This document shows positions 1-9,817 of a stretch of 64,000 nucleotides of DNA, one piece after another. The stretch comes from Thermosulfurimonas sp. F29 (lineage in GTDB: Bacteria > Desulfobacterota > Thermodesulfobacteria > Thermodesulfobacteriales > Thermodesulfobacteriaceae): NCBI RefSeq assembly GCF_019688735.1, contig NZ_JAIFYA010000003.1, positions 1 to 64,000 of the forward strand. Reading direction: 5' to 3'. A program made the translations under genes and the position numbers. Position 1 is the stretch's first letter, and every line of letters begins with the position of its first letter. The notes under the pieces were generated by a model. The model ran no database searches and was not told the origin of the DNA. It saw only the letters and a list, made by a program, of their open reading frames with translations.

Positions 1-7
1 TTTTTTG

Positions 8-1175
<1,168 letters not shown>

Positions 1176-1176
1176 C

Positions 1177-2031
1177 CTAAAAGGGCTCCCAGCGAGGCCA
1201 CTCGAATTCGTAAGACCAGACCGGAAGGATCCCCTTCTTTCGCGCGTACTCCTCTATCTCCCGGGGAAAGTCGTGAGCCACGAGCACCTTGATTACCGGA
1301 ACCCCTTTCTCCTTCTCAAACCGGAGAGCCATACGGTTGAAGCGTTCAATCTCCCTCTTGGAGGGGCGCACCTTGGCCTCCCCCAGGATGTAAACCCGTT
1401 CCCCGTTGCGCCGACCGGTCCCGATGATGTTGAACTGTACCAGCCGACCTCCCAGAATCACATACTCCCGAATCAACCGCCCCTCCACCTCCACCCCCTC
1501 CTTCTCCTTAAGTATGGATGGGAGTCCCACATAGGCGCGGTTCTCCAGGATGTAACCCACGGTGTCCGAAAGGGCCTCGAGCCGCGACCGGGTCTCCCGA
1601 TGCTCCCGATCCAGATCCTCCATCCGGGCCAGCGTGTTCTTCACCGCCTCGGTGAGATCCTGCACCGCCCGGGTAAGCTTATCCAGTCTCTCCTCCAGAC
1701 GATCCTGCCTCTCCTCAAGCCGCCTCTGCCCCTTCGCCAGCTCCGCCATCGCCTCCTCCAGACGATCCTGCCTCTCCTCAAGCCGCCTCTGCCCCTTCGC
1801 CAGCTCCGCCATCGCCTCCTCCAGACGATCCTGCCTGCCGGCAACCCTCGTCAGTATCTCATCCAGCTTACGGACCTCGTGGGAACGGCCGGTCTCGTCC
1901 CTCAAACGCTGCACCTCTTCCAGAAGAAAAAGCAAAATCTCCCGCAACTCCGCCGATTCCACTCTTTCCACCTTCTGTCTCAGGAGGGGTTCAAGCATGA
2001 CCTTACCTCCGGCCTTTTTATCCTTGGCCAT
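1177..2031 (-). CDS. Coiled-coil protein with repeated heptads and a PD-(D/E)XK-like C-terminus
   Basis: A 284-residue protein. Residues about 60-150 are a long charged coiled coil built on a 21-residue unit of the type RQDRLEEAMAELAKGQRRLEE, present in slightly more than two exact copies. The C-terminal part (about 165-284) is globular, with a strand followed by GEAKV, compatible with the ExK half of a PD-(D/E)XK nuclease core; many coiled-coil proteins with such C-termini are known in cyanobacteria, archaea and thermophiles. No signal peptide or membrane segment is seen. It is transcribed toward ychF with a one-base gap and diverges from the HNH gene. Nuclease activity is inferred only from the fold-like motif. 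Confidence 0.6.
   Translation of the reverse strand: MAKDKKAGGKVMLEPLLRQKVERVESAELREILLFLLEEVQRLRDETGRSHEVRKLDEILTRVAGRQDRLEEAMAELAKGQRRLEERQDRLEEAMAELAKGQRRLEERQDRLEERLDKLTRAVQDLTEAVKNTLARMEDLDREHRETRSRLEALSDTVGYILENRAYVGLPSILKEKEGVEVEGRLIREYVILGGRLVQFNIIGTGRRNGERVYILGEAKVRPSKREIERFNRMALRFEKEKGVPVIKVLVAHDFPREIEEYARKKGILPVWSYEFEWPRWEPF
1691..1836. repeat. 63-bp tandem repeat inside the coiled-coil gene
   Basis: The same 63-bp unit starts at 1691, 1754 and 1817 (third copy partial). The period is a multiple of three, so gain or loss of a unit lengthens or shortens the coiled coil by 21 residues without a frameshift. Confidence 0.9.
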
Positions 2032-2079
2032 CCGGGGTATATTCTCAAAAAATTATAACCCTTACCTTTCGGGAAAAAA

Positions 2080-2679
2080 ATGGCTGCGGACATCCTTCAG
2101 GATAAAGTTCTGGTGCTCAACAGGTACTACCAGGCCATCCAGATCACCACCGTGCTGCGGGCCATCTGCCACCTGGTCAAGGGCACGGCCAAGGTCATCA
2201 CCCCCGACTGGACCACCCATACTCTGGAGGAGTGGATCGAGGCCAGTCGTTTTTACGACAACGGGCGTCTGGTGCGCAGCCCCTCCCTCTCCATCGTGGC
2301 CCCGGAGGCCATATACCTCACCACATACGACCGGCTTCCCAAACTGGAGGTGGTCTTCAACCGGGCCAACCTCTTCATGAGAGACAACTACACCTGCCAG
2401 TACTGCGGAAAGTCCGTGCGCAATCCCAGGGATCGCACCATCGATCATGTGATCCCCCGCTCCCGCGGTGGGAAGACCGTGTGGACCAATGTAGTGCTCT
2501 GCTGCCGCAAGTGCAACCTGAAGAAGGGAGATCGCACCCCCCAGGAGGCCGGGATGCGCCTTCTCAAGAAGCCCGAACCCCCGAAGTGGCACAGTTTTCT
2601 TCTGGAGAAGTTCCCCGAGGAAAAGAGGGAGGTGTGGAAACCCTTTCTGGACTTTGCCGGTCTCTACCCCGAGGACTGA
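2080..2679 (+). CDS. HNH endonuclease family protein
   Basis: A 199-residue protein. The HNH module occupies about residues 100-155: CQYC, then DRTIDHVIPRSRGG with the catalytic-type His and Asp, N in TNVVLCC, and a closing CRKCN. The four cysteines (two CxxC pairs) should bind structural zinc. The N-terminal half (LNRYYQAIQ...) is the lead-in typical of the stand-alone HNH family widespread in bacteria. Its cellular role is unknown; it is not beside a restriction system. It diverges from the coiled-coil gene and its last 16 bases overlap the end of cheW tail to tail. Confidence 0.85.
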   Translation: MAADILQDKVLVLNRYYQAIQITTVLRAICHLVKGTAKVITPDWTTHTLEEWIEASRFYDNGRLVRSPSLSIVAPEAIYLTTYDRLPKLEVVFNRANLFMRDNYTCQYCGKSVRNPRDRTIDHVIPRSRGGKTVWTNVVLCCRKCNLKKGDRTPQEAGMRLLKKPEPPKWHSFLLEKFPEEKREVWKPFLDFAGLYPED

Positions 2680-3137
2680 AGCACCTCTTTGATGTTTAGA
2701 ATGACCAGGAGCCTTTCCGGAAGCTGACACACATGGCGCACGAACCGCCGTTCCACCCCTTCGATCCGCTCCGGGGGTTCCTCCACATCCTTGGCGGGCA
2801 CCTCCAGAATGTCTCCGATCCTTTCCACCAGAAGGCTCACCCGCTCCTCGTCCTCGTTCTTAACGATAAGGTTGTAGGCCCGGGCCCCTTCCAGGTGCAG
2901 CCCTATACGCTCGGCCAGATCCACGGTGGTGAGCACCTGACCCCGAAGATTGATGATCCCCTTGATGTAGGGAGGAGCCAGTGGGACCGGAGTGATCTCC
3001 AGCTTCCGATTGATCTCCACTACCTCGGATATGGGAAGACCGAAAAGATACTCTCCCAGCCAGAAGGTTACGAAGGTTTGGGTGTCTTCACCCAGCACCG
3101 GCCTGCTCTCGCTACTGGCTACGGGTAGCTCCGCCAT
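2664..3137 (-). CDS. cheW: Chemotaxis coupling protein CheW
   Basis: A 157-residue protein made of a single CheW domain (about 20-155): FVTFWLGEYLFGLPI, the conserved IKGIINLRGQVLTTVDL and a C-terminal VILNIKEVL. CheW links methyl-accepting receptors to CheA at the cell pole. It is the last gene of the motility block, overlapping the end of the DnaJ-like gene by 26 bases, which indicates translational coupling. No receptor gene is in this window, so CheW and CheA must serve receptors encoded elsewhere. Confidence 0.93.
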   Translation of the reverse strand: MAELPVASSESRPVLGEDTQTFVTFWLGEYLFGLPISEVVEINRKLEITPVPLAPPYIKGIINLRGQVLTTVDLAERIGLHLEGARAYNLIVKNEDEERVSLLVERIGDILEVPAKDVEEPPERIEGVERRFVRHVCQLPERLLVILNIKEVLQSSG

Positions 3138-4044
3138 GGCACCCCTCCATTATTTTGTAGAATTCATGAAGCAGGCTCAGGGCCTGCGGGGGATACTCGT
3201 CGGGAAACCATATCTCGAACTGAAGGACGAGGTTGCCCCGGCGACCGTCCGGATGAAAGGGACCCCGCTGGTTCAGCACCAGCCTGGCTCCGGAGGGAAG
3301 ACCCCGGGGGATCTCGATCTCCTCGGCACCCTCCAGGAGCTCCACCCGCACCCGCCCCCCCAGTGCCGCCTTCCAGAAGGGCACCGGCACCCGGCACACC
3401 AGGTCCTCCCCCTCAAGGAACCAGCGGTCGTCCTTCTGGACGAAGACCTCCAGAAACACATCCAGCGCGGGACCGTCGGGGGATCTGGGAAGGAAAAGGA
3501 AATCCCCCTCCCGCACCCCGGGAGGAATGGTGACCAGCACCTCCTTCTCGCCCCGGATCTGTCCCTTTCCCCGGCACCGGGGACAGGGAGTAAGCCATAT
3601 CTCCCCCTCGCCCCGGCACCGGGGACAGATGTGACGGTAGACTCCCCCGGACTCGGCAAGAAGTCCCTCGCCCCGGCACCACTCGCACACCTTCTTCTTC
3701 CCCCGGGGATCGAGGCCTCCCCCGCCGCAGTACTCGCAAGGTACCAGCTCGTCCGGGACCTTAACCCACCGTTCCGCCCCCAGGGCCACCTCCCTTATGC
3801 TTAATTCAATAAAAGAAAGAAAGTAATCACCCCGTCCGGGTCTCTCCCGGACCACCTGAACCCGACGACGGGCCTGATAGGCTTCCCTCAGCCGCTCGTA
3901 GGCCTCCTGAAGAGCCAGATAGCGTTCCGGATCCCCGCCCCGGTCCGGATGACAGTCCTTGACCCGGCGCAGATAGGCCCGACGAATCTCCTCCCATCCG
4001 GCCCGGGGCGAGACTCCCAGCACCTCGAAGGGATCCGGCTTCAT
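3112..4044 (-). CDS. DnaJ-like co-chaperone in the chemotaxis operon
   Basis: A 310-residue protein with an N-terminal J domain (about 4-60; HPD at residues 32-34), four CxxCxGxG-type zinc motifs (CEYCGGGG, CEWCRGEG, CPRCRGEG, CPRCRGKG; about 105-170) and a DnaJ-type C-terminal substrate-binding region to residue 290. The glycine/phenylalanine-rich linker of canonical DnaJ is missing. A separate canonical dnaJ lies at 33419-34483, so this is a paralogue. It overlaps cheA by four bases upstream and cheW by 26 bases downstream, placing it firmly within the che transcription unit. A role in assembling or stabilising chemotaxis proteins is my inference. Confidence 0.85.
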   Translation of the reverse strand: MKPDPFEVLGVSPRAGWEEIRRAYLRRVKDCHPDRGGDPERYLALQEAYERLREAYQARRRVQVVRERPGRGDYFLSFIELSIREVALGAERWVKVPDELVPCEYCGGGGLDPRGKKKVCEWCRGEGLLAESGGVYRHICPRCRGEGEIWLTPCPRCRGKGQIRGEKEVLVTIPPGVREGDFLFLPRSPDGPALDVFLEVFVQKDDRWFLEGEDLVCRVPVPFWKAALGGRVRVELLEGAEEIEIPRGLPSGARLVLNQRGPFHPDGRRGNLVLQFEIWFPDEYPPQALSLLHEFYKIMEGCHGGATRSQ

Positions 4045-6686
4045 GCCGCAGCCGCCTCCCCGGAAGCCTCACTGAGCAAGCGCTCCACCGCGGAGACCAC
4101 CGCCTGCCGATCCAGCTTGGTCTGAAACTCGTCGGCCCCCGCCTCCTTGGCCTTCCGATAAATGTCTTCCCCGGAAAGGCTGGTAAGGACCATCACGGGA
4201 AGCCCCCTGAATCGCTCCTCGCTCCGCACCTTCTTCACCAGCTCGATTCCGTTCATCCGGGGCATCTCTATATCCGCTATGAGAAGATCAAAGCGTTCGT
4301 GCTGTAACTTCTCCCAGGCGGAAAGCCCGTCCTCGGCGATCTCCACCTCGTAGCCCGCCGACTCCAGATAACTTTTCACCAGCTGGGCGTAAAAGCTGGA
4401 GTCCTCGGCGTAAAGGATCCGGCGGCCCTCCTCCACCTGAGGCCGCACGAACCACTCCGGATCGAACATCTCGATAATCTTGTAAATGTCCAGGAAAATG
4501 GTGGTCTTTCCGTTTATGATACGATTGCCGAGAATACCCTCGGTCTTGTAGATGTCCTCCTGGAGTTCCAGATCGGTCTCGATGCTGTCCAGGATCTGGG
4601 AGACCAGAATGGCCACCGTCTTCCCGCCTTCCTCAAAAAGAAGCAGGTTGTACTCCTCCTGCTCGGGAAGGGGCTGAATGGGAAGGTAGTTCTCCAGGCG
4701 GATGACCGGAACGGACCTCCCCTTGTACTGTACCACCTCCTTGCCCCCCACATACTCCAGGGCCTCGGCCCTGATCTTGTCGAGCCGCGAGACCAGGGAA
4801 AGGGGAATGGCGAACTGCTCCGCCGGATTAACATTGAAAAGGAGCACGAAGTGGGTCTCCTGAGTGGAGACGCGTTTTTTCTCCTCCTCCAGGGTCTTCT
4901 GGGCCTCCTCGGCCCGGAAGCCCACATGACGGGAAAGCCCCACCACATCCAGGATCAGCGCCACCTTCCCGTCTCCCATGATGGTGGCTCCGGCGTAAAT
5001 GGGGATCCCCTTGAGCAACCGATCCAAGGGTTTCACCACGATCTCCTCGGAGTCCCGGACCTCGTCCACCAGAAGCCCGAACTCCATGGTGCCGCTGGTG
5101 AGGATGGCCAGGCTGCGGGCCTGACCGTCCTCCCGGCCCAGAACCCTGGAGAGTCGCACTATGGGAATGATGTTTCCGCGCAGACGATAAAATTCGGAAT
5201 AACCGATCTTGTGGATCTCCTCCTCGCTTTCAATGTTAACCAGCTCCTTGAGGTTTACCTGGGGAATGGCGTAGCGTTCGCCCCCGGAGACCACGATCAG
5301 GGCCGGAACGATGGCCAGGGTCAGGGGGATCTTGATGCGCACCGTGGTGCCGGAACCCTTGACACTCCGAATCTCGATGCTTCCACCGAGGCGTTCGATG
5401 TTGGTCTTGACCACATCCATGCCCACGCCCCGGCCGGAGATGTTGGTAACCTTTTCCGCAGTGGAAAAACCCGGCCGAAAGATGAGGTTCAGGGCCTCGT
5501 GATCGCTCATGCGCTCGGCCTCTTCGGGAGTAATGATGCCCTTTTCCACCGCTTTCTTCTTCACCTTTTCGATGTCTATGCCCCGTCCGTCGTCCTCGAT
5601 CTCGATGATGACCTGGCCGCCCTCGTGATAGGCCCGCATGACCAGCGTGCCCACCGGGGGCTTGCCCACCCGGGTACGCTCGTCCGGAGGCTCGATCCCG
5701 TGGTCGATGGAGTTACGCACCAGGTGGGTGAGGGGATCCTTGATGGCCTCGATAATAGAACGATCCAGCTCGGTGTCCGCTCCCTCGATGTGAAGATTCA
5801 CCTTCTTTCCGGTGGAACGGGCCAGATCCCGCACGATTCTCGGGAACTTGTTGAACACATTCCCGATGGGCTGCATGCGGGTCTTCATGATGGCTTCCTG
5901 CATCTCGGTGGTGACCAGGGAGAGGGTCTGGGTGGCCTGCATGAGCTCGGAATCCACCTTTTGATTGGCCAGCTGCACCAGACGATTCCGGGCCAGAACC
6001 AGCTCCCCGGCCAGATTCATGAGGTGATCGAGAAGTTTTACATCCACGCGGATGTGGGTTTCCGTGAGGGTGACCTGGGGCGGGGCCTTGGGAGCCTCCT
6101 TCCGGGGAGGAGTCCCGGGAGCCGGTCGGGTCTCCTCGGCCTTTTTCTCCTCGGTCGGCTTTTCTTCTGGCTTCTCCTTGGGCTCTTCTTCCCCGGCCTT
6201 CGTCTCCTCTTTTTCCTCCTTCTTCGACTCCGCAGGGGGGGCTTCCTCGGCCACGGCGGGCTTTTCCTCCACGGCCTCTCCCTTGGCCCGGCGGGCCACC
6301 TTGTCGGCAAAGTTGCTCAGGGTCACCAGAAAATCGAGATAGGTGTCGTCCACCGGCTCCTGCTTGTGCTCTTCAATGTGGGCCACGATGGCCTTGATGT
6401 GATCCACCGCACGGAGCAACATGTCTATGATCTCCTCGTCGGCCACCACCAGCCCGTCGCGAAGTTTCGAAAGGATGTCCTCGGCGAAGTGCGCGATCCC
6501 CTCCAGCGTCTTGAACCCGAAAAAGCCCGCCGTACCCTTCAGGGTGTGCATGGTGCGGAAGATGCTCTTCAGGATCTCCGTGTTGGTGGGGTCCTGTTCC
6601 AGCTCCACGAACTCCTCGTCGAGCTTCTCAAGCCCTTCCTTGGCCTCCTCCAGGAAATCTTTGAGAACATCCTCCTCAAAGGACAT
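4041..6686 (-). CDS. cheA: Chemotaxis histidine kinase CheA with extra CheW-like and receiver domains
   Basis: An 881-residue hybrid CheA. Order: Hpt/P1 domain with phospho-acceptor His47 in HTLKGTAGFFGF; a Glu/Lys/Pro-rich linker (about 135-210) in place of a clear P2; dimerisation and kinase domains with NSIDHGIE, DDGRGID and GRGVGMDVV boxes (about 215-460); a CheW-like P5 domain; a second CheW-like segment (about 610-750); and a C-terminal receiver domain with phospho-acceptor Asp in LLIADIEMP (about 765-878). CheA phosphorylates CheY and CheB in response to receptors. The fused receiver may act as a phosphate sink. It follows cheR after a 12-base gap. Confidence 0.95.
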   Translation of the reverse strand: MSFEEDVLKDFLEEAKEGLEKLDEEFVELEQDPTNTEILKSIFRTMHTLKGTAGFFGFKTLEGIAHFAEDILSKLRDGLVVADEEIIDMLLRAVDHIKAIVAHIEEHKQEPVDDTYLDFLVTLSNFADKVARRAKGEAVEEKPAVAEEAPPAESKKEEKEETKAGEEEPKEKPEEKPTEEKKAEETRPAPGTPPRKEAPKAPPQVTLTETHIRVDVKLLDHLMNLAGELVLARNRLVQLANQKVDSELMQATQTLSLVTTEMQEAIMKTRMQPIGNVFNKFPRIVRDLARSTGKKVNLHIEGADTELDRSIIEAIKDPLTHLVRNSIDHGIEPPDERTRVGKPPVGTLVMRAYHEGGQVIIEIEDDGRGIDIEKVKKKAVEKGIITPEEAERMSDHEALNLIFRPGFSTAEKVTNISGRGVGMDVVKTNIERLGGSIEIRSVKGSGTTVRIKIPLTLAIVPALIVVSGGERYAIPQVNLKELVNIESEEEIHKIGYSEFYRLRGNIIPIVRLSRVLGREDGQARSLAILTSGTMEFGLLVDEVRDSEEIVVKPLDRLLKGIPIYAGATIMGDGKVALILDVVGLSRHVGFRAEEAQKTLEEEKKRVSTQETHFVLLFNVNPAEQFAIPLSLVSRLDKIRAEALEYVGGKEVVQYKGRSVPVIRLENYLPIQPLPEQEEYNLLLFEEGGKTVAILVSQILDSIETDLELQEDIYKTEGILGNRIINGKTTIFLDIYKIIEMFDPEWFVRPQVEEGRRILYAEDSSFYAQLVKSYLESAGYEVEIAEDGLSAWEKLQHERFDLLIADIEMPRMNGIELVKKVRSEERFRGLPVMVLTSLSGEDIYRKAKEAGADEFQTKLDRQAVVSAVERLLSEASGEAAAA

Positions 6687-6698
6687 GGCCCCCTCCTT

Positions 6699-7517
6699 CT
6701 AATCTTTTTTGCGAAAACAGACCGTCTTGCCCAGGACCTTTTTCTCCATGTCCGCCGGAAGTTCCGGCGGTATCTCCGTGGCCCCGAGAAGAATGTATCC
6801 TCCCGGAGCCAGGGCCCGGCAGAGGTTCTCCCACACCCTTTTTTTCATCGGTTGGGAAAAATAAATAAGGACATAGCGACAGAGAATCACATCGAACTGG
6901 TGCATCACAGGAAAAGGTTCCACCAAATTAATTCTTTTGAAGGTCACCATCCTCCTGATCTCGTCCGAAATCCTCCAGTGCGCGGCTACCTGTTTAAAAT
7001 ATTTTACCAGAAAAGTAACCGGTAATCCCCGGTTTACCTCAATCTGATTGTAAACCCCCTCCCGGGCCTTCTTGAGAGCCGACTCGGAGATGTCCGAGGC
7101 CAGGATCTCGATGTGCCAGCTCTTGACCAGATCCGGGAAATATTCCCTGAGTAAAATAGCAAGGCTGTAGGGCTCCTGGCCGGTGGAGCAGGCCGCGGAC
7201 CAGAAGCGAAGCCTCTTTTCCCTCTCCCGTTTTTTCTTCAGTTCCGGGATGATAACCCTGCGCAGGGTCTCGAAAGGATGCTGATCCCGGAAAAAGTAAG
7301 TCTCGTTGGTGGTAAGGGCATCCACGATCTGATCCAGAAGCTGGCGGGTGAGTTTGGTCCGGGCCACCTCGTAAAGCTTCTCGTGGTCGCGATAGCCCAG
7401 CGTGCGGGCCAGTTCGTCCAGACGGCTCTGGAGAAGATACTCCTTACCGCTTTTTATGGAGATACCGCTGGCTCGTTCCACCAGCATGGTAAAAAAATTG
7501 AATATCTCCGGCTTCAT
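6699..7517 (-). CDS. cheR: Chemotaxis protein methyltransferase CheR
   Basis: A 272-residue SAM-dependent methyltransferase of normal CheR length. A helical N-terminal domain (about 1-75) is followed by the catalytic domain with RVIIPEL, the SAM-binding FWSAACSTGQEPYSLAI (about 105-121) and the CRYVLIYF motif. It methylates glutamates of chemoreceptors for adaptation and opposes CheB. Its start codon overlaps the cheB stop by four bases. No TPR extension is present, so this is the simple stand-alone type. Confidence 0.95.
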   Translation of the reverse strand: MKPEIFNFFTMLVERASGISIKSGKEYLLQSRLDELARTLGYRDHEKLYEVARTKLTRQLLDQIVDALTTNETYFFRDQHPFETLRRVIIPELKKKREREKRLRFWSAACSTGQEPYSLAILLREYFPDLVKSWHIEILASDISESALKKAREGVYNQIEVNRGLPVTFLVKYFKQVAAHWRISDEIRRMVTFKRINLVEPFPVMHQFDVILCRYVLIYFSQPMKKRVWENLCRALAPGGYILLGATEIPPELPADMEKKVLGKTVCFRKKD

Positions 7518-8566
7518 CTCCTGCCCTTCCTCAGAAAAATCTCCTGCAACTTTTGCGGAATCTCCGAAAGGGGAAGCACCAGATCGGCCAGCCCCGCCTC
7601 CACCACGGCCCGGGGCATCCCGTAAACCGTGGAGGTCTTCTCGTCCTGAGCGATGACGAGCCCCCCTTTTTCCTTGATTTTACGGGCTCCCTCACGCCCG
7701 TCGTGGCCCATGCCGGTCATGACCACCCCCACCACCCCGCCGCCGTAAGCCTCGGCCAGCGACCGGAAGAGCGGATCCACCGCCGGACGACAGCCGTTTT
7801 CCGGGGGCCCCTGATGGAGGTGTATGTGCTTGGTCCGCCCTGAAGCACGCACCTCCATGTGGTAGTCGCCGGGGGCTATGTAAACCACCCCCTTGAGCAG
7901 GGGCTCGCCCTGGGTGGCCTCCTTCACCCTCAGGCTCGAGCGGTTGTTCAGGTTCTGAGCCAGCTGGGTGGTGAAAAGCGGAGGCATGTGCTGCACGATG
8001 AGTATGGGCACCGGGAAGGTGGCCGGAAGCCGCGGGATCACCTCCATGAGGGCCCGCGGCCCTCCGGTGGAAACCCCTATGCCCACCACCGAATAGACCC
8101 CGGGACGAAGGAGAGCCGGCCTGAAGACCGGCGGCTTCGGCGGACGGGGGAGCACCGGGGCCCTCGCCGCCGGCACCGCGGCCCGGATCTTCGGCACGAG
8201 CTCCTCCCGAATGCGGTGCAGGCTGTCGGTGAGGGACCCCCCTTTGGGCTTGGTCACGAAGTCGAAGGCCCCCAGGGAAAGGGCCTCGAGCGTCTCCTTC
8301 GCCCCCTTCTCGGTGAGAGTGGAAAACATGATCACCTTCGTTCGAGGCACCAGACGGCGGATCTCCCTCAGGGCGGAAAGACCGTCCATGACCGGCATCT
8401 CTATGTCCAGCGTGATCACATCCGGACGAAGGGCGCGGGCCAGCTCCACCGCCTCGCGCCCGTCCCGCGCCTGCCCCACCACCTGAAGGTCCGGCTCCCT
8501 GGAGAGTGCCTCCGAAAGGAGCCGCCTTATCACCGGGGAGTCGTCCACGATGAGAACCTTGATCAT
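7514..8566 (-). CDS. cheB: Chemotaxis response regulator methylesterase CheB
   Basis: A 350-residue two-domain protein. The N-terminal receiver domain has its phospho-acceptor at Asp54 (ITLDIEMP). After a proline-rich linker (about 128-152) comes the methylesterase/deamidase domain with the catalytic triad Ser166 (GVSTGGP), His193 (VQHMPP) and Asp289 (GMGHDG). CheB removes methyl groups from receptors when phosphorylated by CheA. It abuts cheY, whose stop shares its first base region, and overlaps cheR by four bases. Confidence 0.95.
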   Translation of the reverse strand: MIKVLIVDDSPVIRRLLSEALSREPDLQVVGQARDGREAVELARALRPDVITLDIEMPVMDGLSALREIRRLVPRTKVIMFSTLTEKGAKETLEALSLGAFDFVTKPKGGSLTDSLHRIREELVPKIRAAVPAARAPVLPRPPKPPVFRPALLRPGVYSVVGIGVSTGGPRALMEVIPRLPATFPVPILIVQHMPPLFTTQLAQNLNNRSSLRVKEATQGEPLLKGVVYIAPGDYHMEVRASGRTKHIHLHQGPPENGCRPAVDPLFRSLAEAYGGGVVGVVMTGMGHDGREGARKIKEKGGLVIAQDEKTSTVYGMPRAVVEAGLADLVLPLSEIPQKLQEIFLRKGRR

Positions 8567-8937
8567 CAGAAGGACTCCTCCAGAAGAAATCTGATCTTGG
8601 TCTCCAGCATCTCCCTATCGAAGGGCTTCATGAGGTACTCGTTGGCCCCGGCCATTATAGCGTCAATTACGCTCTTCTGCTGGTTTTCCGTGGTCACCAT
8701 CATGATCTTGATGTCGTTCCACTCCGGGTTGGCCCGAACGGTCTTCAGGAACTCGTAGCCGTTCATCACCGGCATGTGCCAGTCCAGAATGATGAGACGC
8801 ACATCCGGATTCTCCTTGAGCCGCTCCAAGGCCTGCTCCCCGTTTTCCGCCTCCACCACGGTAAAACCCATCTCCTCAAGATACTTCCTCTCGATCTGTC
8901 TGATGGATTTGGAGTCGTCCACCACCAGGGCTTTCAT
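8566..8937 (-). CDS. cheY: CheY-like single-domain response regulator (first copy)
   Basis: A 123-residue lone receiver domain. Acidic pocket DD at residues 7-8, phospho-acceptor Asp52 (LILDWHMP), Thr in VTTE and Lys in LMKPF. It begins the cheY-cheB-cheR-cheA part of the block, after a purine-rich ribosome site immediately before the ATG. It should carry the CheA signal, possibly to the FliM switch. A second CheY lies at 11157-11540 beside fliA; which of the two is the main motor-binding regulator cannot be told from sequence. Confidence 0.9.
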   Translation of the reverse strand: MKALVVDDSKSIRQIERKYLEEMGFTVVEAENGEQALERLKENPDVRLIILDWHMPVMNGYEFLKTVRANPEWNDIKIMMVTTENQQKSVIDAIMAGANEYLMKPFDREMLETKIRFLLEESF

Positions 8938-8986
8938 CTCTCCCCCCTTACCGGTCCCGGGGTTTGGTCCTTCTCAAATACCATCC

Positions 8987-9817
8987 CTATCCTTCCCTGG
9001 CCAGGATGATTCCCGGCTCGTAATAACTCCGTTCCAGTGTTATCTCCGGCCAGAATCCCCGTTCCGCAAGCTCGCGGCGCAACTCCAGAACCTCCTTCCG
9101 GGCCAGATTCAGGGCTTCGTCCCGGGAGAAAAAAAAGTTTACCCGTAAAATTCTTTCCGCCGAACTCCGGATGAAGGCCTCCATAAGACCCAGTTCGGAA
9201 AGGAAGACACGCACATAGAAAAACCTTTCCCCTCCTTCGATGTCCTCTTCCCTTCCAACCTCAAGGAACCCCCAAGAAAAGCGATCCGCGAAAAAGAAGG
9301 GAAGCACCATCTGTCCCTCCCGCCAGAAGCGAAGAAGCACGGCCTCCTCGTGCGGGGAAGGAGCCTCTCTTCGTCCCCCCACAGGATGTTTTTCCTCACC
9401 CTCCTCGGTTTTCTCGGAAAGAAGGTGCACCAGAAATCCCGCAAGGGTTTCCGGGGCCGGTCGTTCGGAGACCGCGGGAAGCTTTCCGGAAACGGCCACA
9501 GCCCTTCCCTGAAGAAATTGAAGTAGCCCGGTCAACTTCTCCTCCGCCCGTCCTATCCCGGGCCCCTCCACCAGTTGCAGGAGCACCGGTGGACCGGCGG
9601 AAAGGACCCGCACCCTTACCGTGGCCCCGGCACGGAAATCCGCCGGAAGGAGACTTCCGGCCAACCGGGCCTGAAAGCGTTCTCCTCCGGTCTCAAGCGT
9701 GAGCGTCTTGCCCTCCACTTCCACCACCCGCACCGTAAGTTCCCGCCCCGGCTGTCCCAGAAGGGAAAAGAGACTCTCAGGAAGATAGGTGACCGGGGCC
9801 GGAAGGGCAACCCTCAT
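8987..9817 (-). CDS. FliK-like flagellar hook-length control C-terminal domain protein
   Basis: A 276-residue protein. The N-terminal 70 residues look like a small beta domain (VRVVEVEGKTLTLETGG). The C-terminal part (about 185-265) has the pattern of the FliK/Flg_hook domain: strand FYVRVFLSELGLMEAFIR, then LRVNFFF, then a helix LELRRELAERGFWP. Hook-length control proteins measure the hook and switch the export specificity of FlhB. The gene lies in the flagellar block with overlapping starts, which supports a flagellar role, but the sequence is divergent and short for a classical FliK, and another FliK could exist elsewhere. Confidence 0.55.
   Translation of the reverse strand: MRVALPAPVTYLPESLFSLLGQPGRELTVRVVEVEGKTLTLETGGERFQARLAGSLLPADFRAGATVRVRVLSAGPPVLLQLVEGPGIGRAEEKLTGLLQFLQGRAVAVSGKLPAVSERPAPETLAGFLVHLLSEKTEEGEEKHPVGGRREAPSPHEEAVLLRFWREGQMVLPFFFADRFSWGFLEVGREEDIEGGERFFYVRVFLSELGLMEAFIRSSAERILRVNFFFSRDEALNLARKEVLELRRELAERGFWPEITLERSYYEPGIILAREG

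Noticed and set aside
4851-7025. A 724-residue open frame antisense to cheA and cheR
   Set aside because: It is a high-G+C antisense shadow without any domain; cheA and cheR are certain.
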